Source of the DNA: Sesamum alatum
Taxonomy: Eukaryota > Streptophyta > Magnoliopsida > Lamiales > Pedaliaceae
Assembly: GCA_034509735.1 (NCBI GenBank)
Contig: JACGWO010000005.1
Coordinates: forward strand, 38,160,479-38,224,478
DNA: 64,000 nucleotides
Reading direction: 5' to 3'
Shown here one piece after another: positions 33,888-45,800 of this stretch; position 1 is the stretch's first letter, and every line of letters begins with the position of its first letter. Under the pieces are notes generated by a model. That model worked only from the letters and a program-made list of their open reading frames with translations, searched no databases and was not told where the DNA came from. The position numbers and the translations under genes are program-made.

Positions 33888-34700
33888 TGTTGAGAAATTA
33901 ATGCTATATAACATAACAACAAACGACACAAGGATTTAACGAGGTTCGATAATGTGCCTACGTCCTCGGGAGCGGTGATGGCTATATATTTTATTTATGA
34001 GAGAATGATCTCAACTAGATTACAAATATGGTATGTATAAGTAACCATACGGTACATTTTACAAAATCACTCCGCTCCGTTCGCTCGATACGCAGCTCCT
34101 CTCGCTCACTTCGCTCCGCCCAATATTTGTCATTTTTCCAGTATATGAGCCATATGACATATTTATCCTGTAATAGGGTAATACAATGAAAAAACCCCGA
34201 ATGACATATTTACCCTTCAAAAATAAAAAGAGTTCCAAACACTCCGAGGATATATCCGTGTCTTCTTTATCCCATTCGCCTGACCCAACGACCCGAATTA
34301 TCAACCATTCATCTCAAATTTATTAGGTGGCTATTCTGACGGCACGTGGCTCCGTACAACTAGTACAATTAGACCTCTATAAATACCAGTTGATACACTT
34401 CACAAGGTATGCCATTTGTTACTATCAGATTGCACTCCGCAACCTATAATCTCGACCTCTATATTAATTTAAGCATCGAATGACTTAACTGGGGGCGTCT
34501 TGATAAGCCTAACGTTTTGTGTGCAGGTCAACTGTTGCTAATCCAGCTCGAGATTCTTATCAAGATTCATACTTCAGATTATCGTCAGGTCATAACCAAA
34601 TTATTACCAGATCAGCTCCAGATCGATGAGTACCTCGATCCGGACCAATATTACTCAGTTGAAAAAAAAGAGGAATTGACATTTGATTTTGCAACAGTTG
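33888..34700 (+). mobile_element. LTR-like remnant (solo LTR or fragment)
   Basis: Begins TGTTGAGAAATTAATGC and soon has the string ACACAAGGATTTAACGAGG...GCCTACGTCCTCGGGAG, often seen in LTRs of plant retrotransposons. A promoter-like CTCTATAAATACCAG (34375-34389) is followed by TAAGCATCGAATGACTT...GGGGGCGTCTTG (34471-34503), another common LTR 3' motif. The right end and a target duplication could not be fixed, so limits and class are uncertain. Confidence 0.4.
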
Positions 34701-35499
34701 AGTTGATGATGAAATGAAACTAAATATTGTAATTACTTTAAACAAAAGGGATGCACTTTAACTTAGTGGAATCTGCGGACACCCCAATCACACTACTTGG
34801 CGCTCTGGTCCCTAATACCACTACTTAAAGCACTTCTTCTTTACGACAAATCTGTATTTCATGCACCCACAATTTTTTTATTTTATTGACAGATGATTGA
34901 ATTTGATTATTATTAAAAAAAATCGGCTTATATAATTATCTAATACTGCATTAATTTATTTATTTTTGTTATATATTATATGCATATATATACTATTTGC
35001 CAAATAATAAAACCCATGATTTACTACAAAAATTTTAATTTTGTCAAAATACTTAATTTTGATAGTCGCAATTATTTTGTGAAAATTATTAAGAGCAAGA
35101 ATTAGTGGCAAAAAATTGTGTATAAATTAGTAAATAAAAGTAATTAATAGTACATGTATAATGATGACCAAGTGACTAATTATTCATTGTTATCATACTT
35201 GTGTCGTCACTATAAATTTGACATTAATTATTTGTAATAGTTATTATGTTGCATGAGATGGTTCATTCCTCATTTCCCGTCTTTATAATTTTATTTTATT
35301 TTTCTTGTTACAACTTATTGAATAGTCAACTCAATTTGAAAATAAAAAGTTTTGGAAACAGAAAAGCAATAAATATTTCAAAATATATCCCTAGAATAAA
35401 TGAAACTTCGATATCTTTAAAATAATTATGTTTAACGGCATATAGGTTATTCGTGAAAAATAATTTACATCGAGTTTAAACAAATGCAAATTAATTATC

Positions 35500-35645
35500 T
35501 AAAAAGTGTAAAACATAACTTGTTGTGTGATTAGTGTACAGTTAAAAAAAAAAGTATAAATTACATGACAAATGTATCAAATTTGTTACGCGATTGATTT
35601 AGTTCGACCAGACATAATTTGATTATGTAAGAATTTTTCATCGTG
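35500..35645. repeat. Dispersed repeat, family G copy 2
   Basis: Inverted relative to 28650-28830: TACATGACAAATGTATC, GCGATTGATTTAGTTCGACC and ATGTAAGAATTTTTCATC correspond in order to blocks on the other strand of copy 1. Confidence 0.4.
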
Positions 35646-36084
35646 GGCTGAAGATCATAAAATTAAAAGAGATGACCAACAAATATATATAGTAATTAAA
35701 AGCTGACAAAAAGGGAAATGAACTGCTCAAAATCTTTTTTATTATTCATTTCAAACATTCCCCGAAGTAGTATAATTAATAAAGCTGTAATTGATATTTA
35801 TCATACAGAGAATTAATTAATTTATTTTTTTTCCAATACTTAATTCAACAAAAGACTTTAAACAACAGTGGGCAAAGCAGTAGCCAGCGCTGTATCAAGC
35901 TTTTACATGCACTGTTGACAGCTTTCTATCTTTTCACCATTTCTCCTTATTTACCAGAAGACCCCAAAACTCTTCACTAATTCCTGCTCTGCGCAGCATG
36001 CATGAATATTTCATCCCAACACGTCCACAAAAACAACAAATTCCAAACCCCCAAATTCATAAAAATTACTAATTACACCCCAAC

Positions 36085-36642
36085 TCAAGAAGCGTTTTGC
36101 CGCTTCAAATCCTTATAAAACTTGAGTATAAACTCCTCCGCCGCCTCATCCACATGGCTGTTTTCTTCAACATCCCTCAACGGAAACGGCGAGTCCGTTA
36201 TTCTCAGCTGCCTCACCATCGGCGTCCGCCCGAACCCCGGAAGCGCCGGCGACGCCGCCGCGCTGTTGATCATCTCCAAGGCCGCAGCCACCAGCTCCAC
36301 GTCGATAGGCGGCTGCGCCTGTTTGCGCTTGTTGAGGTGGAAGGGGAGGTGGAAGCTACGGAAAGGCGCCGGGCTGTTGCTGCAGCTGAACTCGTACTCG
36401 TTTAGTGCGACGTCCGGGAAGGAGAGGTGGACGTCGTGGGAGCTGCGGCGAGCGGCCACGGCGGCGTGGTGGTGGAGAATCAGGTTGTGTATGGCTGCCT
36501 TGCCGGCGATCTTGCCGCGCTTCATCATCATGCTGAGATCGGCGAAGAGTTTCCCCTTCGATATGCCTTTACGCAACATGTAGTATACTACTCGGACTAT
36601 GTTCCAAAATTTCTTTGCTATAATTGGCAAATTTTGCTCCAT
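36085..36642 (-). CDS. DUF761 (cotton-fibre-expressed-type) protein, paralogue 1
   Basis: Intronless 185-residue protein starting at a clear ATG (AAAATGGAGC). The N-terminal block reads MEQNLPIIAKKFWNIVRVVY and continues with a Lys-rich stretch (KRGKIAGKAAIHNL). The middle contains LNEYEFSCSNSPAPF and FHLPFHLNKRK. The C-terminus has AAASPALPGFGRTPMVRQLR, DSPFPLRD and the DUF761 end VDEAAEEFILKFYKDLKRQN. DUF761 proteins are small plant-specific proteins of poorly known role, linked in various species to fibre growth or stress and defence. It is a close paralogue of the gene at 51018-51590, on the opposite strand. The N-terminal hydrophobic residues do not form a convincing signal peptide. Confidence 0.85.
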   Translation of the reverse strand: MEQNLPIIAKKFWNIVRVVYYMLRKGISKGKLFADLSMMMKRGKIAGKAAIHNLILHHHAAVAARRSSHDVHLSFPDVALNEYEFSCSNSPAPFRSFHLPFHLNKRKQAQPPIDVELVAAALEMINSAAASPALPGFGRTPMVRQLRITDSPFPLRDVEENSHVDEAAEEFILKFYKDLKRQNAS

Positions 36643-36780
36643 TTTAATTAGGGTTTATGAATTGTGTCAATTTGGGGAAAATAGAGATGGGAATTTTGAA
36701 TATTGGGAGAGAATTTAGGAGAAAAGGTGAAAAGAAATATTCAAGATTGGTTCATGTGATGCAAATGTAAGCACATGATG

Positions 36781-36796
36781 GGGTGGTATTTAAAGG
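36781..36796 (-). promoter_or_regulatory. Core promoter string shared with the DUF761 paralogue
   Basis: On the gene strand this reads CCTTTAAATACCACCC, containing a TATA-like TTTAAATA, 139-154 nt upstream of the ATG. The identical 16 nt occur upstream of the paralogue at 50905-50920. Confidence 0.65.
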
Positions 36797-37465
36797 GCAA
36801 GGGAAGAAAGGAAGAGTGCATTAGTGAGTTGTACTTTAATTAAAGTGACCTTAAGTTGCACGGAGCGTTTTTGTTTTGACAAATATTTTGTACTACTTTA
36901 TGTGCTTGATTAATAATTGTGAGTTGTGATTTGTTAGAATTTAGAGGCACGTTTGGGTGTTGTGGTTGTACGTCGGGCTTGTCGGGTGTTACGTGCTTTA
37001 AGGTGTCATACTTTTAGATTTAAGTCGGTTAAGGTATGAGTACGTACGCTACACATTTTAAAAAATTTAGTTTGGATTGATTTGATCATATTTATATTAA
37101 TTTTATAGTGAAATATATATTTTAAAAAGAATGATTGATCGAATGAAAAATGCAGTAGTACTTATATATAATATGAGCTGGTTAATCAAATTTGATTTGA
37201 AATTTTTTTTTATCTTTTTTTGGTTCATATAATTAATTTAAATAGTTATCATCGACTCAGAACGAAAGTTAAAATATTTATTTACGATGTTTTCCAATCT
37301 TAGTGACCCTCAAGTAATGATTGAAGGTAACTAATGATTGAAATTTTGTGTAAAATTAAATATATATAATGCAAAAATAAGAACCAAAAAGCAAACCAAA
37401 AAATCCGGAGATCTATATATATAAAGTTCTTGGTTTTGGTTCAATTTGATCGATTATTGTTACTA

Positions 37466-37570
37466 TAATGGTATTTATCTCACTTGATGTGAGTCTATTG
37501 ATCTAATCGATATATTTCTAATTTATTAATGTTAATGTAATTATGTAATCACTATTTCTATAAAAAAAAA
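37466..37570 (+). mobile_element. SINE-like element, copy 3 (5'-truncated)
   Basis: Has only the 3' part: GGTATTTATCTCACTTGATG, TCTAATCGATATATTTCTAA and TAATGTTAATGTAATTATGT, then a run of A (37562-37571). The tail matches copy 1, and the terminal A-run fits a retroposed end. Confidence 0.5.
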
Positions 37571-38723
37571 TTACCACTAGAACACCAAATTACGAACGAT
37601 TAATTGATTGAACTGATATCACATCTTATATCTATATATCAATACTATATATTAAGGGGTAGCACCTCTATGGTGTCTCTTCGTTTTCTAGTTTTTTTAT
37701 ATTTAATTTATTTTTTTATTTTCTCATCTAGCTTCACACTCCCCATTGTCTTTTAATAGTTGTTTTTTTTTGAATTTTCATTTATTCTTTTGTTATTAAT
37801 TTCTTATCTATTTAACAATAATATATAATTATATATATCTTATTAATATATTGCATACTAAATATAGTAATAATAAATTGGTTGATTTAAAACTATCAAT
37901 GTATTTTTTCAAAAAAAAAAAGTATCTTATGATTCTATATACTTCATACATATAAATCATACGTGCAAATTAAAATCACATATAGCAATAACTATGAAGT
38001 GAAATACAAGATGAAACACTAATTTGGAGTGAAGTATGGGACTTATGCTTTAATTATAATTAGCTCTAGCTATATATGCTCAAACGGCACAAACAATTAA
38101 TAATATTTATTTTATATTTAAAATATGTATTTTGCATTTAAGAATCTAAATTACTTCAATTTGTTCCGACAAAATCATGGTGTCAAGCAGCAAATACAAT
38201 TTTCAATTTATGAAGAAACAATAAAGGCATTTTGCAATTATTTACTATAACCCACAACTCAAAAAAAAAAAAAAGGAAAATAAAAAAGAAAAAGGGGCAT
38301 TGTGGGTCAAGTTCGATTTATCATCCTATGTTGGAAAAATTATAATTTACGTCCCATAATTCATCAGTGATTTTTGTCTTATTATTTTATGATTCAATAA
38401 ATTTAGTCGCACAAATTTTAAAAAAATTATAATTTATGTCCTATCAACACTTTTCATTAAATTATTAATGGGTGGAGCATGTGCCCGATAACTTTATTTT
38501 TTAAGTTAATGGTCCATCCAACTAGGACAAATATATTAAAAAAAAAAAATTACTCTAGTTTTTCAAAATTAGAAAGGAGAATTATTTAATAATATATGTC
38601 CCTCAATTTGTAGTGGTCTGTCTTGCAAAAATGAGAGATGAATATTTTTCAATTTTTAATTTTTTCACTGCAATATTCATTTTCTTATAGTGTAATTCAA
38701 CTCGTAGCAAAGCTTTAAGGGAT

Positions 38724-38957
38724 TTAATACAATTTACCTCCATATGATATTACAAATGAGCAAATTTCCCCCTATAAAAAACAAATAGCAATTTACCTCC
38801 CTGTGTTATTTAAAGAGAGGTAAATTACTTTATTTTAAAAATACAGGAAGATAAATTGGTTCATTTTAAAAACACAGGAAGATACAATATTATTTTATTT
38901 TCCATAGTGGATAATTTGCACATTTGTAATATCACAGAAGGATTGCTTGCATTTTTC
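38724..38957. repeat. Family E foldback repeat, copy 3
   Basis: The left arm AATTTACCTCCATATGATAT is followed by TACAAATGAGCAAATTTCCC, and the right side GGATAATTTGCACATTTGTA by ATCACAGAAGGATTGCTTGC. The two halves are inverted copies around the centre near 38840. Confidence 0.55.
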
Positions 38958-39548
38958 CCAAGCTTTAAATCAAATATTTCATCCGGGTATTCAATTTGTT
39001 TATGTAAGAAAGTTTTTTGGAATTAAAAAGAATTATTATCTTAATGTGTAATTAAGTAAAAGTTTCGAGGTATATATATAAATATCTGATAGTTGGGTGT
39101 TGTTATTTTAGAGCCGTTGGGAATGTGAAGAAAATGGAGCCGTTGGAATTGTGCCTAAAGGTTTTCCTTAGCACCGGAGGTTTCTGGTGACTTAGAGAAA
39201 AGAAATTAAGAATTCGAAAAAGACAGAGAAAAATCGTGCAAACATTACCAAACAAATGAACCAACATTGACCTAATGAGCCGCCATTGACACATTCAACT
39301 ACGTACTCCAAATTATTACACTTAGTTTTTGGTCATATTCTACGACTACATGAATTAATACTATTATTTCACACATTCAAATATCGATATCAAAGATTAA
39401 TTAAATATATTAATAATTCAAAATGAGAAAATACGATTAATAAAATAATAACAAACTACTAGCAAGAAATGTAGATGAACATCATTAATTTATTTATAGG
39501 ACTCGAAACCTGTAATCTCAGCTTTAATTTTATTACTTGAATAAAATT

Positions 39549-39881
39549 GGGAAAATTACTCAATTGGTCACATATCTTAGGGTCTTTGTTAATTTGGTCT
39601 CATTTGTCTCACATTTAGTCCCATTTGTTTAAATTTTTTTTTTCTCAAATTTGGTCCCAAACAGCATTTTTCGTTAAATTGTTAATGGATCCGTCAAGTC
39701 TGTTATTGGAGCAAGACTCTGCCACTATTAACGACTTTGTTAACAATTTGACGAAAAATGTTGTTTGGAACCAAATTTGAGGAAAAATTGAACAAATGGG
39801 ACTATATGTGAGACAAATGCAACAAATGTGACCAAATCAACAAAGGTCCTAAGATATGAGACCAAAAATAAAATTTTCCAA
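39549..39881. repeat. Foldback element, family D copy 1
   Basis: Near-complete palindrome. GGTCACATATCTTAGG pairs with CCTAAGATATGAGACC, CAAATTTGGTCCCAAACA with GTTTGGAACCAAATTTG, and TTTTTCGTTAAATTGTTAA with TTAACAATTTGACGAAAAA. About 333 bp, non-coding. A transcript would form a long hairpin. Confidence 0.75.
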
Positions 39882-42800
39882 ATAAAATTTCATTGATTTG
39901 ATTGTGTTCTGATGGGGATGTATCGGTAATACTAGTGAAAGGACCAAAATAACCCCCCCCCCCCCCCCAACCAAACGGAACACAAAAGAAAAAAATATTT
40001 ACAGACCAAGGATCTGTGTGTTTTTTATTTGAGTTGGGGTGCCCCTGAACCAACCCTATCTGACGACCTAAAATCATAATTGTTGATCATCATACATCCG
40101 GAAGGCCATGATCATGCCACGTGGAAAATTTTTATTTTTGAGATATTAGCATTAAGAGATTTGAGAGAAACAGGAACAGAGAGCGAGCAACAAATAGAAA
40201 TTCATTTCGATGAAACTATCAAATCGCTACATCTTTCTATTGCCGCTTCAAGCCCTTTGTTTCATTATTCTCTCAACAGATCAAATCTTCGAACACTTAG
40301 TCTCAAAGTAACTTACATCAGTTGTGCAAGATATTTTAAATCACCCTATTTTTATAAGTTTTTATTTTTTTTTATAATATTTAAATGAATTACCCTAGTA
40401 TGATCTACCAGATATATTTGATGCTTGAATTAATTCAAATAAACAATCATCAATAAGAAAACGAGTACTACAAAAACAATAAACACACATAAATATTATT
40501 AGTAATGAGCAAACAAAATGAGAATGTTCTTAAGAGAACAAAAACAACATCACAGAAAAAAAAAAAAAATCACCAAGGCCCCAAAAGGGAAAAATAAAAC
40601 AAAGTCAAAGGCAACTTCAAACTGAATCACATATTACTATGCACTTATATTTTCAAAACAAAGTGATAATAATTATTTTAATTAATAAGTAAACTTACTT
40701 TTATTATTTGTAATTCACTTTCTAAATTTGATTGATACTATTAAATAAGAAATATTTCCTAATATAAAATATTGTATTTCGTATTCACTAATGATTATAT
40801 TTTTCTTTTATCTTATATCAAATCGATCAATTAATATGAAAGTAAAAATAATAATATTCAAAAACTCAGTAGTAAAATAGAACTAATTAGTCAAAACTCC
40901 TTATTTTGGATTATTTTTACAACAATTTTCATTAATAAACAATTAACACTATATCCCAGTAAGGGTGCGAATGTTTTCTTACAATAGAAATAAACACGCA
41001 AGAGATTCTCATTATTTTATATTCAATCATAATTTGCACTTATTAGTATTGTTAAAATCCACTATATTATAGAAAAAAATTAAAATCTAAAAATAATTAT
41101 CTAATAGTAATACTAAAAAAAATTCAATTAGTCGGAAGCCACTTGATTTAAATTTTTCAACACCACTTTTAATTTAATAAATTGAGGATAATATTTATTC
41201 TATATTATATTTTTATTTTTTGAAGTTTGGATTAGTATTTTATATGTTACTCATACGCTATTCATTTTAAATTTTACAACACGGCTCAATCAAAATTACT
41301 AAATTACCTGCAAATACCAACACCGGATGGATGTTTGGGTGAACTTATAAGCTTTTCAAAATATTTTATAAAATATTTGTAAACTTATAAGACATACAAC
41401 ATGATTTACTGTTGGAGGTATCTTGTGTATACACAAACATGGCGTCAGTGAGATTGCTATTAAATTTTTGGATAAGTTGGGCCACAGTAAGTTGTTTCTA
41501 TTTTTAGCAAAGCATTATTCACCTTCCACTCGATCTCATCTCAATTTCCGTAAATATCGAAGAGTCTTGATTGAGGGCCTCTCAGCGAGTCTAACAATCT
41601 ATTTTGTTCTTCTCAAATTTCCTCAATGTCTGGATCGGATTACCCTTGGGATCTCCCTGAACTCCAATCCCGATCATGTTTATTCACATGAATAAAAATT
41701 CAATATTTTTTTATTTTTTTTGCTTTGGTTCCTAGTACTTTGAATATGGAGTTGTAAGTTATAACTCCAAATAAAATAGTTTGTGTTTATAATTATTAGC
41801 TTTTAATAACATTTTTTGAAGAGGCCCTAGATTGATGACAGATAATTACTTAAGGCAAATTTCAAGTGGAAGTAATTTTTAAATTACGTGATGATAAAAG
41901 ACGTCACATATTGGCCTTTTCATTCGAATTTTTGACGACCCCACATCAATTTTACCTAAAACAAATTATCTCAAACAAAAAACAGAAATTACCATCATTT
42001 TGTTGCATGAAACAATATGATAAAACAAAAATAACTCAAAATTATTAAAACGTACATAAAACATAAATTAAATATTTATGAAGATCGAATCGAATTCGAA
42101 ATGAGCTTCTGTCTGCATCATAGCCCCGTTTTCCACAACATGCAATAAAACAAGGGGGAAAGCCTGTTAAAGTTGAGAAACCCCATTACCTATAAAGTCA
42201 AGAATGTGTGTATATATTTTGTAATGTACCTAATTAACAATGTTCTTATTTTGTACTAATTAAGATTGTATTAGTTCTAACATTAGTCTGATCACTTTTG
42301 TGTTCTTTTTGAAGCATTCAAACACTTTTAGGCATCACTACATTTTTTTTTTCACTATATTAATAATGAATTGTCACTCAAGACCATATGTATATTGGTC
42401 GGGAGACTTTTGACCAAATTGAAAATTAGTTTGAGTTTTTGCAAGTGGAAAAGCTGTAAACCAATAATGTCGAAATTAGGGTTTCAGACCACACAATTAC
42501 TATTTCATTAATTAGCTGTCTGCATGACGGCTCTAGCCTTAATTTCTTGAATTGAATAAAAATGTCGGCATGAGTTAAAAAGAATTATTAGAATAATAAA
42601 GGGAAAATTCAGAATTTAAAACCCATTAAATTAATATTATTTGCAAAAAAATTAAAATAAAATAAAATTAATAAGTATTGTGATTTCTTTTTTAAGAAAG
42701 CCGCCAGTTGTGGCAGGGGGTTAGGCGGACCCCTACCCGTTTATTGAAAGTCGATCAAAGAATAAGAGTACATCAGAAGATCCAAGGGAAAATTCACGAA

Positions 42801-42886
42801 GGAAGCAACAGAATTCATATACACAACATGCTAGACTAGAAGCGGAAATTAGGCATAATGTTGTCAAAACGGATCAAGGCTCGCAA

Positions 42887-45800
42887 TCACCCTTGGGGAG
42901 TAGTCAAGTAGCTTGGTTCGCGAAGGAGGCAGGCCATGTTCGCCAAATGATCTGCCGGTTGATTGCCCTCGCGAAGAATGTGACTGAACCGCACAACCAT
43001 CATCCCACGCAAAATTCGCAATTGAGTTAACAGTGGAAGCAAGGTCCAATCCCTCCTGTCCATCGTGATAATCTGGAGGACCGAAAGTGCATCAATTTCA
43101 ACAACCACTGGGTGGCACCCAGTCTCACGCACAAGGTAAAGACCGTGAACTACTGCATAAAGCTCCGCATAGGTGTTAGTGCGCTCTTGTAGGAACTCAA
43201 AAAAGGCTGAAACCAAGTGGCCCTGCGGGTCTCAGATGATGCTGTTAGAATAGGTGACCAGAAAGCCAATAGGTTTGGCGATTTGTAACCTATTTGACAA
43301 CTTGATGTAAATGTAATATTATTATTTAATGAATAAAATGAGTGTTCGTCACTGTTGGTGCCTACTTTGTTGCGCTCGTTTCACATATGTTAAAACGGTG
43401 TTTTACTTATATCGCAACAAAGCCCACAAACCACGGTTAACAACTCATGCAGTTGGGCCACGCATTGGATGGTGGTTATGAAACCAACTGATTGAGAGTT
43501 GGGTCAGAAATGTTCCAAGTCGAGGACCTCGAGACAGGGCATCGAGAGTCCTATTGAGACTTGCATCAAGAGTCGTGTTCATTGGATGAGTGCTGTGTTT
43601 CATCGGCGACAGGCTTGGGACGCCTACATGATCTTGATGGGTTGGTTAACTGGGGTCGAGCCGACTGGACTGACTCGTGGGGATCATCATATGGAAGCCT
43701 TGGGGGCTTGGTCGGTGTGATTGAATTTTTCCGGTTCCGATAGTACGGAAGTAGTCCTCAGACTTAAGGAATCATGGCAGTCGCGTGCACAGACGGCTGT
43801 ATCTTGGATCTGGCGAGAGGTGATCATTCTGTAAGATGATCATTATAAGACTTGTCCAGTGCAGTCAGAATGTGTAGCAAGGACGGTGGATTCCAAGAAG
43901 AGGATTCGTCCCCTGTCAGTATGTGACAGAGGTATCCCCTATGCACTCGGAGACACGTTCATACTGTTTAAAGCTATGGCCACAGTGGTTGGTCGAACAG
44001 GGAATGGTTTCCTGTGTCGACGCAATGAAGCATGCGTAGTCTCGAGTATTAAGCATTGATGCCTAGTCAAGGATGGGAACCGATGCCCAATTCCATACCC
44101 TAGACTAAGGCTAGGTGACGGGAGATGGAAGAACCGTACCTATACGGAATCGATGCCTAAATGTTCACGCCAACATTCACCTAGTCTCTAGTGCTATGGA
44201 CCGTTGCTAGACGGCCACCCATGGTAACGGGCCCTTGTAGGACACGGGCCCAAGTCTAGCTGAAGGTGAACCTAAAGGGTCACACACAAATCATCGAGAA
44301 AGTTGCGAGATTGACTCCTTGAGAGATTGACTTGGAGTCAATCTCGAAGGATAAATAAGTAATTGGATTACTTAGGAGATAATCCATTAGATGGACGGAC
44401 CGATATTGTATCGGGCCCTCATTTAATTGGTAAATTGAATTTGTCGATTAAATATGGAAAGTTGAGATGTTGGATCTTTTGATTGGATTAAAAGATCAAC
44501 GAGAATAATTTAAGTGGACATTAAATTGGATATAATTTTGGGTTCGTCGTAATTGGATTACGATAAAACCCGGTCCGTTAAATTTTGACCCGAGAGGAGA
44601 ATTAATTCCTATTTTGGAATAGGAAGAAGTTGGACTTCTTCCCATATTGAGCATGGCCGAAAATGCTCCCTTGGAGGAAGCAAAATTCAGCCATGTTCCA
44701 TGCAAGGTGGCGGTTGACTAGTCTCTTTTGGTAAGAGACAAATCAACTCCAATCAAGCCCTTCCCTTTTGGTATGATTTGATCATGCCTTAAAAGTTGGT
44801 ATGCTTGATTGAAGAATTAATGGTGATTGATTGGGATGTATCTAGACATCCTTGGATGAACCTACACACATTCCAATAATCACATTAATTATGTATATAT
44901 ATGAGTATATACAACACCTTGTGTATGAGAATCATAATTCATCTTTTCAAGGAAAAGAGAAGACAAAATTCGGCCTCCTCTCTCCCTCTAACTCTCGGCC
45001 ACTCTCTCTCTCTTTTACCTTTGTTCTTCATTTGATCTTGGATCAAAAGGGAAGAACAAAGAAGTTTTAAGAAGAACACTAATTCATCGTGTTCATCTTC
45101 TTAAAATCGATTCCTTCACAAACCCATTTTCTTCTAGCAAGGAGAACGTGTGTTTTACTTCCGGTGTGGTGTGGATCACCTTTGAAGAGTCCATACGTTT
45201 GGATTTCGTGAACATTCCGGAGAAGGAACAACGCAAGTAGCCGCGCATACGTGAAATCATCAAAGGTAACGGTTTTATTACGCTTTGGTAGATTTACATT
45301 TTATCTATGCCCTATGTATTATATGCTTCTTTATTAATATATTGTATATCGAACGCCCGATTGAGCACCCAAGGGTACACCCCTTAGGATCATGTTTATT
45401 TAAATTGTTTAAATTTACGTATACTTCACGCTTTCTCACTTCTGCTCGCGCTCCCTGGCGGATCCATTTGTCCTTCAGATGCCACCCGCTCCAGCCGGGC
45501 CCAGATTGCCCTTCGAGGCACCGTCGCAGTTGAGTTTCCACCAGCTTGAGGGGGGGATTCCACCGGACCAGCCGAGGCAGGCGTGGCTGCGGCTGCTGGA
45601 AAGTGAATCCCATTTTGCATGTCGTCGAGAGGTCTCCCTTCCAATGCCTGCTATCAAAGCCTCCTGCACCGTAAAGCCTCCACAAGTGAGCCCAAACTCG
45701 CTGAATGATCTAGCCTAGTGTCGGCTACACTCCATCAAATTTAGCAGCATTCCGAGCCTTCCAAGCAAAAAAGAAGACGAGAATCGGGAACAAAAGTCGG

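Larger units (their letters stand above)
24069..36084. other. Gene-poor, repeat-rich tract
   Basis: Twelve kilobases with no recognisable conserved protein-coding gene. It is AT-rich and carries a Tourist-like MITE, a hAT-like MITE, several foldback elements, two SINE-like copies, an LTR-like remnant, microsatellites and a G homopolymer (28848-28862). Open frames here are short and lack family motifs. Non-coding transcripts cannot be excluded from sequence. Confidence 0.6.
36643..42663. other. Gene-poor spacer with repeats
   Basis: Six kilobases of AT-rich DNA. It holds the promoter of the DUF761 gene (first 200 nt), a truncated SINE-like copy, foldback families D and E, a poly-C run (39954-39969) and MITE-like scraps near 41330. 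No convincing gene. The frames at 40080-40388 and 41423-41695 resemble nothing I know. Confidence 0.5.

Noticed and set aside
36097..36583. Long open frames antisense to the DUF761 gene (102 and 153 codons)
   Set aside because: GC-rich antisense shadows of the real gene, seen likewise opposite the paralogue at 51255-51572.
40080..40388. 102-codon open frame next to a poly-C run
   Set aside because: No recognisable motif; the C-terminal half is AT-driven hydrophobic sequence.
41423..41695. 90-codon open frame, and a nested 21-codon frame beginning MSGSDYPWDLP at 41626
   Set aside because: No recognisable domain, no splice-linked continuation and no promoter signal; the nested N-terminus-like text is curious but too short to support.
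43860..44340. Possible tandem or satellite array in the LTR (repeated GATGCC and CCTAGTC strings)
   Set aside because: The repeated strings are short and irregular; no unit repeats cleanly.
44496..44705. Open frames inside the solo LTR (for example 44496-44705 and 44852-45070)
   Set aside because: They lie within the LTR, have no family motifs and are explained by the element.
45305..45718. Overlapping open frames on both strands at the LINE/LTR junction
   Set aside because: They cross the right end of the solo LTR and the start of the LINE RNase H; they are fusion or antisense shadows, not genes.
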